Source: a virus
Virus record (IMG/VR): IMGVR_UViG_3300042564_003245
Span: 1-27,417 of that record
DNA: 27,417 nucleotides
Reading direction: 5' to 3' (one strand)
A model generated the notes under the pieces. That model saw only the letters and a program-made list of their open reading frames with translations. It ran no database searches and was not told the DNA's origin. Made by a program: the position numbers and the translations under genes. Positions 15,296-24,009 of the stretch are shown in pieces (positions within the stretch are counted from its first letter, which is position 1; each line of letters begins with the position of its first letter).

Positions 15296-18110
15296 ATTGG
15301 TAAATATACTGCTCCCAACCTTGTTCGGCCAAATCATACATATAATTTTCTGAGAGATCCCGTTTTTCCCAATATTTTACCTCACCATCAGACAAAGTCA
15401 TTACCTCATCCAATTCATCTTGATCCCCAAGACCCATTGGATACCCGTTGATCAACTCACATTGGGTGGTTGTAAAAATACCTCGATCATCAGGATTATT
15501 GACTAATAACCCATTTCTGATTTCATCTTTAAAACACACCAATAGAGGTTCGATCCTTTTGTTAAATGTGGTGACCGCTCTTGCAACATTGTAGTCACCA
15601 GTCATCTCAGGGTTATTTTCAAGATCTGCAGGATCCAAGATGTAACAGTTAAGTTGAATTCTTGACTCAGTATCCATTAAAGCCTCACCGGTCTTCTTAA
15701 AGTGTCTTTCTTTTTGAAGTTGACTGTATTTCTTGGCGGGTATTTTTTGAACATCACCATGAGACGCCTTTTCACCATTATTTACATACATAATCAGATC
15801 CCCCAAGTTTACGTTCATCTTGTGATGTATGGCAAGTTCCATGTGAGCTTGTCGGGACATCAGAGAACCCGCTTTAGTGGTCTGTGTACAACGAACTTTA
15901 TAATCCTGTAGTGTTTGTTTAACCTTAGCCTTTTGAGCGATCTGAGCAAGTGGGATTTGATGGTTGTAAATTTTCTCCAAGTATTCGTAGTAGTGTTCAA
16001 CAAACTCCTTACCCTTACCCTCAAGTAACATCTTTATACCCTTGTCCAAAAACTTCTCGATGTAACCCGGTAGTTTCTTTGACTTAATAGAGTTACCCGT
16101 GAGTTTGATTTTACCCTTGTAATCCATAACCGCATAGTTCTTACGAGCAAGGTTAATACACGATGGCCATACACCATCGGTATCCAAAGCCATTTCTCCC
16201 CTCATAAAGATGTCATTGTATTCTGCAACATCCGCTTCAGGACCTTCATAGACTTTACCAAGTTTCACCTTCCAATTCAATCCACGACCAACATAACTGC
16301 GAGACTTTGCACCCTCAGGTAAAGAAAAGTTCACACCGTCCGTATCCATTACAAGGGGGGTATAACCACGAGCCATAAAGAACTTAATCATTTGACGAAG
16401 ATATTGACGACCAGTACATGTGATTTGTTCACCCATATACATGTCTCCCCAGGCAAATACCTGTGGAGCAGAGAGTGCACCGAACATAGAGTTAATAAAG
16501 ATTTTGATAGGGAGTTGTTTGTTTCCGTATGATTCAGATTTCTTTCGGTCGGTTTCGTAAAATTCCTCAGCAAGTTCTTTGTATTTGATACGAGTATCAC
16601 GAAAGTACTTAAGCATACCTTTCATTGCACCTGTTACGTCACAAGCGGGGAATACATCGTGTACGAGCTGAATAGAGGGGTATAGAGACGAGAAGTCAAG
16701 TTTTAGAACATCCTTTGAGTATCCGACCTTTAAGAGTCGTGAGAGACCTCCTACGAAGTCTGTCTTACTTTGTTTTGATGGGATTGCGAGGTTGTGTTTG
16801 TAACTCCACGCAAGCATAAGCATCTTCCACAGAGTTGCGGTTCCCATTGTAGATACCCTTTCGTATGTGGTGGGGATCATTGCCGCAAGAAGGAACGATC
16901 CTTGGTTGAACTCCTTATCAACTTTTAGGGTCTCCTCCAAGTCATCTTGAAGGTATCTTTCGACAATGTCAGCACCATCGGTTAATACATAAGTGTCGGG
17001 AAACTTTGTATCTAAATCTTCAAACGATCCCTTCTTACGGTATTCACCGTTTTTGATGTTGAGCCAATATTCTTCTTTTTCGGTATACATCTTACCGATA
17101 CTATCGTGGTTGATATAAATCCGGTCAGGTTCTTTGGCATTGATAAACTCTGAGATGTACTTAAGACCCGCAGACTTAATGGATGAGTTGATTGCCTGTG
17201 CTCGTCTAACTGCGTGGATAATATCAATAACGTTATACCCCCAAATAGAAGTCTGCATAAAGTCCTCAACCTCATTTGCGAGTTTCAAAAGGTTTTTCTT
17301 TTGAGAGATAGAATGTTCAGGGTGGAGTGACTTAACAATCTTTCTGATGTCAATCCCCAAGATACGACAACGTTCGAAAATCCAATACCAGTCAAAGTTG
17401 GCTGAGTTGTACCCACCGATGATACTTGGTTTTAGTTTATTGATAATATCAAAAAACTCTATAATACCTTTCTTTTCATCTTCTTCATTGATACACTCAA
17501 TAATCTTATTGTACCCCTTATTAGTACGAATACCGATCATGAAGATACGACCGTCCTTTGGTTCGAGTGAGGTTGTCTCCAAGTCATATACCAAACGAGT
17601 TACCTCATCATAATCCTCGTATCCCTTGAATAGTCGTTTCTCTTTTGAGATGAAGTATTGCTCAACAGGGGGGAGAATAAGGATTTTTTCACGATACTTA
17701 TCTCCCCATGGATCTGCACCACCATCACGGAAAAACTGAATAAGATGACGATAACCTTTCAAAGATTTAACCATGTAGGTGAGACCCTTTTCCATACGTT
17801 CATCACCTTTTGTATCTAACTTGGTGATAACGATACCGTGTTTGGTCATCGCCTCTTTCTGTGTTGCCTTGGAGTTTCCGTAGAAGTTCAAACCTCTTAG
17901 GTCTCCAACCCAACAGAATGGGATGAAGGTATCTTTTCGAATCTCTTTTCCCTTACCAGGTATTTCTTTGATTTTATAAATCGAGTCCGACGCGTAGTCA
18001 AACTCTACAGCCACGATAAACTCTTCGGGGTCATTACCTTCCAAGAAGGCACTAATTTCTTCAGGTGTAGTCATACTATCAGTTTTACCGAGTGACACAT
18101 TTTCTTCCAC
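15273..18110 (-). CDS. 43: Family B DNA polymerase (gp43-like)
   Basis: This 945-residue replicative polymerase has a 3'-5' exonuclease domain. Counted from 18110, Exo I is VYDLETTSLEP (D176, E178), Exo II is YNSANFD (D240) and Exo III is near YLQDDLEETL (382-393). Polymerase motif A is LDFSSLYPSI (471-480). Motif B is KIFINSMFGALSAP (536-549). Motif C is VMDTDGVNF with D589 and D591. All catalytic acids are intact, so it should be active. T4 gp43 has 898 residues. The start is uncertain: the frame opens at a GTG (18110), but an ATG 12 codons later (18074, MTTPEEI) may be the true start. Neither has a clear Shine-Dalgarno. It is followed, with overlap, by the HsdS-like gene. No sliding clamp or other replication genes are in the window. 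Confidence 0.95.
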   Translation of the reverse strand: MEENVSLGKTDSMTTPEEISAFLEGNDPEEFIVAVEFDYASDSIYKIKEIPGKGKEIRKDTFIPFCWVGDLRGLNFYGNSKATQKEAMTKHGIVITKLDTKGDERMEKGLTYMVKSLKGYRHLIQFFRDGGADPWGDKYREKILILPPVEQYFISKEKRLFKGYEDYDEVTRLVYDLETTSLEPKDGRIFMIGIRTNKGYNKIIECINEEDEKKGIIEFFDIINKLKPSIIGGYNSANFDWYWIFERCRILGIDIRKIVKSLHPEHSISQKKNLLKLANEVEDFMQTSIWGYNVIDIIHAVRRAQAINSSIKSAGLKYISEFINAKEPDRIYINHDSIGKMYTEKEEYWLNIKNGEYRKKGSFEDLDTKFPDTYVLTDGADIVERYLQDDLEETLKVDKEFNQGSFLLAAMIPTTYERVSTMGTATLWKMLMLAWSYKHNLAIPSKQSKTDFVGGLSRLLKVGYSKDVLKLDFSSLYPSIQLVHDVFPACDVTGAMKGMLKYFRDTRIKYKELAEEFYETDRKKSESYGNKQLPIKIFINSMFGALSAPQVFAWGDMYMGEQITCTGRQYLRQMIKFFMARGYTPLVMDTDGVNFSLPEGAKSRSYVGRGLNWKVKLGKVYEGPEADVAEYNDIFMRGEMALDTDGVWPSCINLARKNYAVMDYKGKIKLTGNSIKSKKLPGYIEKFLDKGIKMLLEGKGKEFVEHYYEYLEKIYNHQIPLAQIAQKAKVKQTLQDYKVRCTQTTKAGSLMSRQAHMELAIHHKMNVNLGDLIMYVNNGEKASHGDVQKIPAKKYSQLQKERHFKKTGEALMDTESRIQLNCYILDPADLENNPEMTGDYNVARAVTTFNKRIEPLLVCFKDEIRNGLLVNNPDDRGIFTTTQCELINGYPMGLGDQDELDEVMTLSDGEVKYWEKRDLSENYMYDLAEQGWEQYIYQYETETYS

Positions 18111-18140
18111 ACAATGTGGAGTTTGTCTTACTCATTCACC

Positions 18141-18149
18141 GATAAATAT
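18141..18149 (-). promoter_or_regulatory. TATTTATC element upstream of the polymerase gene
   Basis: The minus strand reads ATATTTATC in the 64-bp gap between the gene ending at 18175 and the polymerase start, 31 bases before the GTG at 18110. It is the same core as at other genes. Function is inferred. Confidence 0.35.
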
Positions 18150-18174
18150 ACGATAGAAATGGGGGTTGTCAAAA

Positions 18175-18570
18175 TTAACAACAAGGAGATTCAGAGATGA
18201 AACTATCCTCTACGTTGATATAAAGTTGTTCTCTGATGGGAACTATAAGATTACCTTGTTGTGTACCTAACAAACCACTTTGTTTGATTAGGAACTGACC
18301 AACATACCTACCAGGTGTGTTTGTGTCCCTTGAGGTAAATTGATAATAAATGTAATATTCAGTCGGTGCACCGTCTGCTTGTATAAGACTGACTATCGAG
18401 CAGGGTGAAGAAACTATCTTGGCAATACCTGTTGCCTCATTAATCATAGTAAAATAGATAGTAGACAGTTCCAAAGTTTCCATCAACTCTTGGTATCCCG
18501 CTCTACCATCTTTTACCACTTGCATTTTTAATACAGGTAAAGTCGCATTTTTTCTAATAAAAAACTCCAT
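18175..18570 (-). CDS. Small beta-rich phage protein, possibly BppU-like virion domain
   Basis: This 131-residue protein starts MEFFIRKNATLPVLKMQVVK. It has the pattern of a single Ig-like beta sandwich: STIYFTMINEATGIAKIV (about 37-54), then an inserted loop, then EYYIYYQFTSRDTNTPGRYV (71-90) and GQFLIKQ. This order, with a modest Asp-Thr-x-x-x-Gly-x-Tyr turn before a closing strand, recalls the N-terminal domain of phage baseplate upper proteins (BppU_N), to which fibres attach. The similarity is only a pattern. The gene follows the glycosylation operon after an 18-bp gap that holds an inverted repeat around a TATTTAT element, so it is probably expressed from there or by read-through. It ends in two Cys. 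Confidence 0.65.
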   Translation of the reverse strand: MEFFIRKNATLPVLKMQVVKDGRAGYQELMETLELSTIYFTMINEATGIAKIVSSPCSIVSLIQADGAPTEYYIYYQFTSRDTNTPGRYVGQFLIKQSGLLGTQQGNLIVPIREQLYINVEDSFISESPCC

Positions 18571-18589
18571 ACAAAGATAAATACTTTGT
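18571..18589 (-). promoter_or_regulatory. Inverted repeat enclosing a TATTTAT element
   Basis: ACAAAG and CTTTGT form a perfect 6-bp inverted repeat with a 7-base centre (TATTTAT on the minus strand, 18577-18583). It exactly fills the gap between the stop of the fusion gene (18589-18591) and the next ATG (18570). It could be a promoter with an operator, or a weak hairpin. No T-run follows, so a terminator is unlikely. Confidence 0.45.
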
Positions 18590-20964
18590 TAGGACTCTTT
18601 TCTTAACTTACCGTCGTAGAAATCAAATCTATCATGTTCCGTTGGTGTTAGTAGTAACATTGCGGGATTTAGGTTTCCTTTTACGGTTTCTTGGTACATG
18701 TAACTCATCCAAGTTTGTTCGAATGGGTGAGCCCACTTTTCAGTTAAGAACATTTTTTTGTTTCCGTGACGGGTCACAACTTGAGGCCAATTACAGTAGT
18801 ATATTTCACCATCCACAAATGGTATACCCTTATGAGTTCTAATATGTTTGAATAAAGTTCTTGGTGCATTTGGATCTTGTCCTTGAACTGGAAGTTGTGA
18901 CTTTTCGGGCCATCTATGTTCACGATAAACTTGTGGTACATTATACCAAGACCACTGAACACCATTGTCACCATAAAACTCTGAATAGTTGAATTTTAAG
19001 AAATCGTAATGATGTTTTTTGGTAATCTCTATTGTTGAGTTGTACAAGTCAGGGACATATCTGTTAAATCCGTTTCTACAAACCTCTCCTTTTTTGGGGA
19101 AGAAAAACATATCATCTTCAAAAAAGAAATAAAAATCAAAACCATTTTCATCAGCATGTTCCGCAATCCATTGTCTACCACCACAGATACCCAAATTGTC
19201 CTTTTTAATGTGTTCAAAACCATGTTCAACACACAACTCTTTGTACTTTTCAGTTGTTGTTAAATCTGATGAGTTGTCCAACAAAAACTTTTTTGGTTTG
19301 GTAATAAAGTTTTCATCATAAGCGTACATAGATTTGATTAAAGTTTCAAACTGTTTTGGACTATTGAAAGTTATGACATACAAGGCAGCATTTTCTTTTT
19401 TTAAATCGTCATTGACAGGAACTAAGTTTTGTTTGTTTTTTCTCACTAACCTATCGTTTTTAAGATCTTCGAAAAACTTACCAAACAAACCATTACCTTC
19501 TATCTCAAAATAATCCACCATATCTGAGTGTTTGTAGACCATAATAGAAAAGAGAGATTCCTCAGTTCCCATTAATCCTTGAGACAGTGTTGATGACATA
19601 AGACCCCAATATATTCCGTTAATATCCCCAATAGAGTCCTTAGGTCCACCAAAAAATCCTCCTCTACCAACTAATTCAACTTTATTACCCGTAATTTGAT
19701 TTATTTTCGGAAAACTAAATCCGTGTATTTCGGTGCTTGCCTCATAGGGAAAACAAACAAATGAAAACTTGTTAATGTACTTTGGAAGTTTATCCAAAAC
19801 TTTATCGTGTGTAAAATAACCAGGATGAACTGTGTTTGTTAATCCAGCATCAATCCAAAACAAATGTTCTGAGTTCCACGGATCCATTAACTTAGCATCA
19901 TGTAGTAAAAACATTTTTGACATAACAAGTGGATTATACATGTCTAGTTTAGCTTGAGTTGAATCTCTTAACCAACCCGACTGATTTAACCAATCTTCAC
20001 TTGTTCTTATTTTTTGTATTTTGTCATAGAAGTCATTCTTAAACCAATCTTGACTACGGGCAACAAATAATGTGTTCTCAGGATTACGTCTAACCATAAC
20101 AAAAGAACGTAATTCTTCGTCACCGTAAATTATCATTGGGTTATCAACTTGTAGAAGTTGTTCAAATTTTTCAAGGTAATGGTCAAAAGTTCTTGACCAA
20201 CCCTCAGTCAAAGAATCTCTTCTAATGTTCCAAAGTCCTGTTACTAAAGTAATTTTCTTTGTGGTTTCTTCAACTTTTTTCACCTCTAATACGGGAGATT
20301 CCAATTCGTTATAAACTTCTTGCGGACAAGCAATAAGATCCTGTCCAACAAATTCAACATGATATTTGTGTTGAGATAATTTCTCTAAAGATGTTTGTTG
20401 TTCTTCTAATGATAAATTTACCCATTCCATTCTAATCAACATTGGACGGTATTTTTCAATATCCAACTGATCAAATATTTTAAAATCGTGTCCTTCAGTA
20501 TCAAGTTTAAAAACATCAAAATTTGTAATGTTGTGTTTAGAAAATAAGTTTTCCAAAGTCATACATGGTACATCAACAAGTTTTCCATACTTTTCAACAA
20601 CTTCTTTATCACCTTCTGAACCCAAACCATTTTTTGGTGGATAAACAGCACTCATACCGTAAAAACATTGATGTACAGAACCCGAATCTATCGCACCCTG
20701 ATCAATGGTTAACATTTGTATTGATCCGTTATAAACGGATATTGCCGCGTTTTCAAAAATGTTTTTCCCGTTGTTTAAGTTGTTTTTAAGTCTTTCGTAT
20801 AGATATGGAATTGGTTCCACGTACAAACCCGAAAAATCGTACATACCGCTATAACCTGCGAGTTCATCAAACATCAACCCATCCATGGCTCCGATGTTTA
20901 TTGTAAAAAGTTTTTCTCCTTTACGACCTTTCTCGTGGAGAATTCTATCAAAAATATCGCTCAT
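18589..20964 (-). CDS. Three-domain glycan enzyme: FkbM methyltransferase + HtrL/YibB + GT-A glycosyltransferase
   Basis: This 791-residue fusion ends the sugar operon. Residues about 1-225 are an FkbM-type S-adenosylmethionine methyltransferase: FTINIGAMDGLMFDELAGY, GLYVEPIPYLYERLK, and FDVFKLDTEGHDFKIFDQL. These enzymes O-methylate sugar hydroxyls. Residues about 237-515 match the HtrL/YibB family (TLVTGLWNIRRD, then LFWIDAGLTNTVHPGYF, then GGFFGGPKDSI), glycosyltransferase-like proteins of surface-sugar loci. Residues about 528-791 are a GT-A glycosyltransferase: ALYVITFNSPKQFETLIKSM, DNLGICGGRQWIAE, and FYFFFEDDMFFF as the likely metal-binding acidic motif. All three domains look complete. 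The start overlaps the upstream stop by four bases (ATGA), so translation is coupled. The enzyme could extend and methylate one glycan chain. The acceptor is not shown by sequence. Confidence 0.85.
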   Translation of the reverse strand: MSDIFDRILHEKGRKGEKLFTINIGAMDGLMFDELAGYSGMYDFSGLYVEPIPYLYERLKNNLNNGKNIFENAAISVYNGSIQMLTIDQGAIDSGSVHQCFYGMSAVYPPKNGLGSEGDKEVVEKYGKLVDVPCMTLENLFSKHNITNFDVFKLDTEGHDFKIFDQLDIEKYRPMLIRMEWVNLSLEEQQTSLEKLSQHKYHVEFVGQDLIACPQEVYNELESPVLEVKKVEETTKKITLVTGLWNIRRDSLTEGWSRTFDHYLEKFEQLLQVDNPMIIYGDEELRSFVMVRRNPENTLFVARSQDWFKNDFYDKIQKIRTSEDWLNQSGWLRDSTQAKLDMYNPLVMSKMFLLHDAKLMDPWNSEHLFWIDAGLTNTVHPGYFTHDKVLDKLPKYINKFSFVCFPYEASTEIHGFSFPKINQITGNKVELVGRGGFFGGPKDSIGDINGIYWGLMSSTLSQGLMGTEESLFSIMVYKHSDMVDYFEIEGNGLFGKFFEDLKNDRLVRKNKQNLVPVNDDLKKENAALYVITFNSPKQFETLIKSMYAYDENFITKPKKFLLDNSSDLTTTEKYKELCVEHGFEHIKKDNLGICGGRQWIAEHADENGFDFYFFFEDDMFFFPKKGEVCRNGFNRYVPDLYNSTIEITKKHHYDFLKFNYSEFYGDNGVQWSWYNVPQVYREHRWPEKSQLPVQGQDPNAPRTLFKHIRTHKGIPFVDGEIYYCNWPQVVTRHGNKKMFLTEKWAHPFEQTWMSYMYQETVKGNLNPAMLLLTPTEHDRFDFYDGKLRKES

Positions 20965-21848
20965 ATATCAAGTTCTTTTTCAAATAAGTGCACAAAGTGC
21001 GTTAAATTTTTTATTGATTCGTTGTCAAACACAGGTGTTTTTTTCCAATAATCATCATGGTACCAAGTGTTAAATACAAACGTTTTAAAGTTTTCTGGTT
21101 TATCTTGAACAATAAAAGATATCATCGCTTCGTGATTAATAATATGATCATTGTTTAAAATGTGATCTCCTAAAGTTTCGAACTCAGATAAAAACCATTT
21201 CATTTTTGAAATATGACCACCAAGAATACCACCTACAGAAATACTCCTTTGTTGATAAGGTTTCCCAACCACCTTAGATGCAACACTCATATTGTGTGAA
21301 AACATGGTGTTAGAACAGTTTAAAAGTTTATCACCAATATATGAATTTATTTTTTGGAACAGAGTTGGTTGAAATAAATTCAGATATGAGTAACACTCGA
21401 ATGTTCTTGACATCCCATCACATTTATCTTGGTGTGGGTTGTATTTGTCTAAAAATAAACCCGGATGTGAAAGTCCAATATCAATCCAATAAATGTAGTC
21501 GTAAGTCTCATCATACTCCTTAGATAAGATATGAAACTTATTCCAATCGATCTCATGATAAAATAAAAAGTTGTTGGTACGAGTTTTTATATCGATCATT
21601 TTTTCACTTTTGGGGTAATCCTTTAAGTTTGAAACTTTAATAACCACATTAGAAAGTTCAAATTTACTACAGTGTTCAATTAACAAATCATATTGTGTTT
21701 CATTACAATAAACAACTATGTCTAAACCTGTGTTTGCAATAGTCCTCAAAGAATGTAGATATCGTTCGTGACGAGCAAATGACTCGTGAGCAAAATAAGG
21801 AAATCCTTTTACGTCAGTGTAGAAAGCCGTGACTAATTTTGTTTTCAT
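20961..21848 (-). CDS. HtrL/YibB-family glycosyltransferase-like protein
   Basis: This 295-residue protein is of the HtrL/YibB type. It begins KLVTAFYTDVKG and has a conserved core YIYWIDIGLSHPGLFLDKYN (about 138-157), which parallels LFWIDAGLTNTVHPGYF in the middle domain of the next gene. It then has SISVGGILGGHISKMKWFLSE (about 203-223), similar to that domain's GRGGFFGGPKDSI. The two are probably paralogues with distinct substrates. Family members occur in LPS and capsule loci and are thought to transfer sugars, with few characterised. The gene overlaps its neighbours by four bases on each side. No membrane segment is seen, so it should act in the cytoplasm. Confidence 0.7.
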   Translation of the reverse strand: MKTKLVTAFYTDVKGFPYFAHESFARHERYLHSLRTIANTGLDIVVYCNETQYDLLIEHCSKFELSNVVIKVSNLKDYPKSEKMIDIKTRTNNFLFYHEIDWNKFHILSKEYDETYDYIYWIDIGLSHPGLFLDKYNPHQDKCDGMSRTFECYSYLNLFQPTLFQKINSYIGDKLLNCSNTMFSHNMSVASKVVGKPYQQRSISVGGILGGHISKMKWFLSEFETLGDHILNNDHIINHEAMISFIVQDKPENFKTFVFNTWYHDDYWKKTPVFDNESIKNLTHFVHLFEKELDI

Positions 21849-23419
21849 TTTCTAATCATGTATTCCTCAAGAACTAATGCATCAAGTTCTGTCTTATGAA
21901 ACACCTCTAAAGCGTCTCTATACGTTGATAAAATGGGTTTTCCATCCACGTTGAAGGAAGTATTCAATAATACCCCAACACCTGATTTCTCTTCAAATTT
22001 AGTTAGTAAATCATATAACCACGGGTTTTGTTCTTTAGTTACTGTTTGTACTCTAGCCGTACCATCTACGTGCGTTATTGAAACTAACGTTTCTCTCCAC
22101 TCTTCTCTAACTTTCGGACAGAATCCCATCCATCTACTTTCACCCTCAAATTCAAAGTATTTTGAAACATCCTCTAATCTAACAACAGGTGCAAATGGTC
22201 TATACCATTCTCTATGTTTTACTTTTTGGTTCAAAATATCCTTCATATCTGGTTTAGTTGGATCACAGATAATACTTCTATTTCCCAAAGCTCTTGGTCC
22301 ATGTTCAGATGTACCACGGGCTACACCAACAATTTTACCTGATCGAATGTATTCTACAAGATAATCCACATCTAAAGGAATTGAGTTCCAATGATGTTCC
22401 AAAATAGACATTAAGTTGTCATCATCTAAAATAGGAATACCTGCATAGGTTAAATCAACCGCACTTTGTGGTTTCATTTTTGCTAGTAACAAACCAGAGG
22501 CAATACCACAATCGTTTGGATTTGGTGGTACAAAAACAGGTCTGTCAAGTTCTTCTTTTAATCTTGTATTCAACAAAATATTTAAGGCACATCCACCAAC
22601 CATGATCAATGGTAAGTTAGGGTATTGGTTTAAATATGGTTGGATTAGATTAATTGTAATTTCTTCAAAGGCAATCTGAGATGTTTTAGCTAAGTCCCAA
22701 GCTGTTTGTCCTTCTAAACGATTTGATCTATCAAAGATCAATCCTGTTTTTTCACTCAAAATCTTTAATAACTCAATATAGTTATTTCCATCTGGTTTTG
22801 CCAAATAATAATCTTTCATTGGTTGTAACCACTCTTCTCTTACATTACCGTAAGAACATAATCCCATAATTTTACCGGAATACACCAAATTACCAATGTT
22901 CAGTGCGGGTTCTAACTTAACATCGCTTAAGTAGTCACCAAAGGACATATAAGGAAATCCCATATCAATGCCTAAACGAGCAACCTCATTTATAGTATTT
23001 CTGTCAGATGCGTGGTAAATATTGAAGAATCCATCGTTACCACCTCCGTCATAGGAAACTATAAGCGCTTCAGAATAATCGGTTTGGTAAAAACCACATG
23101 CAGCATGAGATCCATGATGTAGTAATTGTTCGTAGTTTTTTGATGGTATTAGTTGTTCGTAGTGAACTTTTTTAGGACCTTCGATTGTATCAGTGTTTAG
23201 AAAATAACAGTTTTCATATTCAGAAATACCATAAGTTTTTTCAATCCATTTAACAATTTCCTTTAGTAAAAAAGGTCTTGTATGTGAAACCAAGTATTGT
23301 GCGTATCCAGCATTTTTAACATTTAAAAAACGTTCTACTTCGATTACACAAAGTAGTTTACCATTTTCTTCTACCGCAACTGCGGAGTTGTGAGATCCAT
23401 AAAAAGATATATTAGCCAT
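21845..23419 (-). CDS. Carbamoyltransferase, NodU/TobZ family
   Basis: This 524-residue enzyme should transfer a carbamoyl group from carbamoyl phosphate, via an adenylated intermediate, to a hydroxyl on a sugar or similar acceptor. The N-terminal domain has GSHNSAVAVEENGKL (8-22), the metal-binding HHGSHAACGF (H101, H102, H105) and VSYDGGGNDGFFNIY (121-135). The C-terminal YrdC-like part has the typical ARGTSEHGPRALGNRSI and NQKVKHREWYRPFAPV motifs, then LLNTSFNVDGKPI. All the expected sites appear intact. NodU carbamoylates Nod factors and TobZ carbamoylates tobramycin. Here a phage glycan is the inferred acceptor, given the neighbouring glycosyltransferases. The start overlaps the sulfotransferase stop by one base, and the end overlaps the next start by four. 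Confidence 0.93.
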   Translation of the reverse strand: MANISFYGSHNSAVAVEENGKLLCVIEVERFLNVKNAGYAQYLVSHTRPFLLKEIVKWIEKTYGISEYENCYFLNTDTIEGPKKVHYEQLIPSKNYEQLLHHGSHAACGFYQTDYSEALIVSYDGGGNDGFFNIYHASDRNTINEVARLGIDMGFPYMSFGDYLSDVKLEPALNIGNLVYSGKIMGLCSYGNVREEWLQPMKDYYLAKPDGNNYIELLKILSEKTGLIFDRSNRLEGQTAWDLAKTSQIAFEEITINLIQPYLNQYPNLPLIMVGGCALNILLNTRLKEELDRPVFVPPNPNDCGIASGLLLAKMKPQSAVDLTYAGIPILDDDNLMSILEHHWNSIPLDVDYLVEYIRSGKIVGVARGTSEHGPRALGNRSIICDPTKPDMKDILNQKVKHREWYRPFAPVVRLEDVSKYFEFEGESRWMGFCPKVREEWRETLVSITHVDGTARVQTVTKEQNPWLYDLLTKFEEKSGVGVLLNTSFNVDGKPILSTYRDALEVFHKTELDALVLEEYMIRK

Positions 23420-24009
23420 TAGATAATTTTTTCAAACATAGTATTAATATTAAGATGGGGAACTTCTGAGTTTGGAACTTCACAATCTAAAAATTTACAA
23501 AAAGGTTCCCACCCATCTGTAAATTTATATATTAAAACTTCTTTATTTTTTTCCGTGATTATTGATAAAACTTTTTGTTTATGAATCTCAAACAGATTTT
23601 CGTAGTTGTTTTCATCCATAAAGTCTTCCGAAAAAGTTTCGTGAAGTGAAAGAAAATCTGTACGAGTTGTCAAAGCAATATTCGCACGAAGTTCTTCATT
23701 CATGTATTGGTTATACATACGTGTATAATTTAGATAAAGGTTAACTTTTTTCCATGAGTCAAAAGTTTCACCGAAATCTCTATCTATATAAATGAACTTA
23801 GGATTGATATCCTTTCGATCACAAATTTTTTCAATAAATGATGGTACAAAACAAGGAGTGTCAGCAAAGAAATTATGACCATCATTTAATCTATTTTCTA
23901 CCGTTGTTATTGGTGCGTGTTTAAATTTGTATCCACATTCGTGTGCCATACGACACAGGGACTTGGTCCCTGTGCGTGGTGGCGATACTACAAAATAAAC
24001 TATATTCAT
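23419..24009 (-). CDS. Sulfotransferase-like protein
   Basis: This 196-residue protein has a P-loop sulfotransferase build. The N-terminal strand-loop FVVSPPRTGTKSLCRMA (about 6-22) matches the 5'-phosphosulfate loop that binds PAPS. A helical middle follows with KFIYIDRDFGETFDSWKKV (about 91-109), similar to the 3'-phosphate region. The end, WEPFCKFLDCEVPNSEVPHLN, is the hallmark of small cytosolic sulfotransferases (...L..FL....P...fPh.N). It would move sulfate from PAPS to a hydroxyl. Sugar is the likely acceptor, from context. PAPS must come from the host. The gene overlaps both neighbours by one base (TAATG). Alternatives such as a bare P-loop NTPase seem less likely. Confidence 0.8.
   Translation of the reverse strand: MNIVYFVVSPPRTGTKSLCRMAHECGYKFKHAPITTVENRLNDGHNFFADTPCFVPSFIEKICDRKDINPKFIYIDRDFGETFDSWKKVNLYLNYTRMYNQYMNEELRANIALTTRTDFLSLHETFSEDFMDENNYENLFEIHKQKVLSIITEKNKEVLIYKFTDGWEPFCKFLDCEVPNSEVPHLNINTMFEKII

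Noticed and set aside
15296-15337. Longer N-terminus for the HsdS-like protein
   Set aside because: Those codons are an out-of-frame reading of the conserved polymerase C-terminus.
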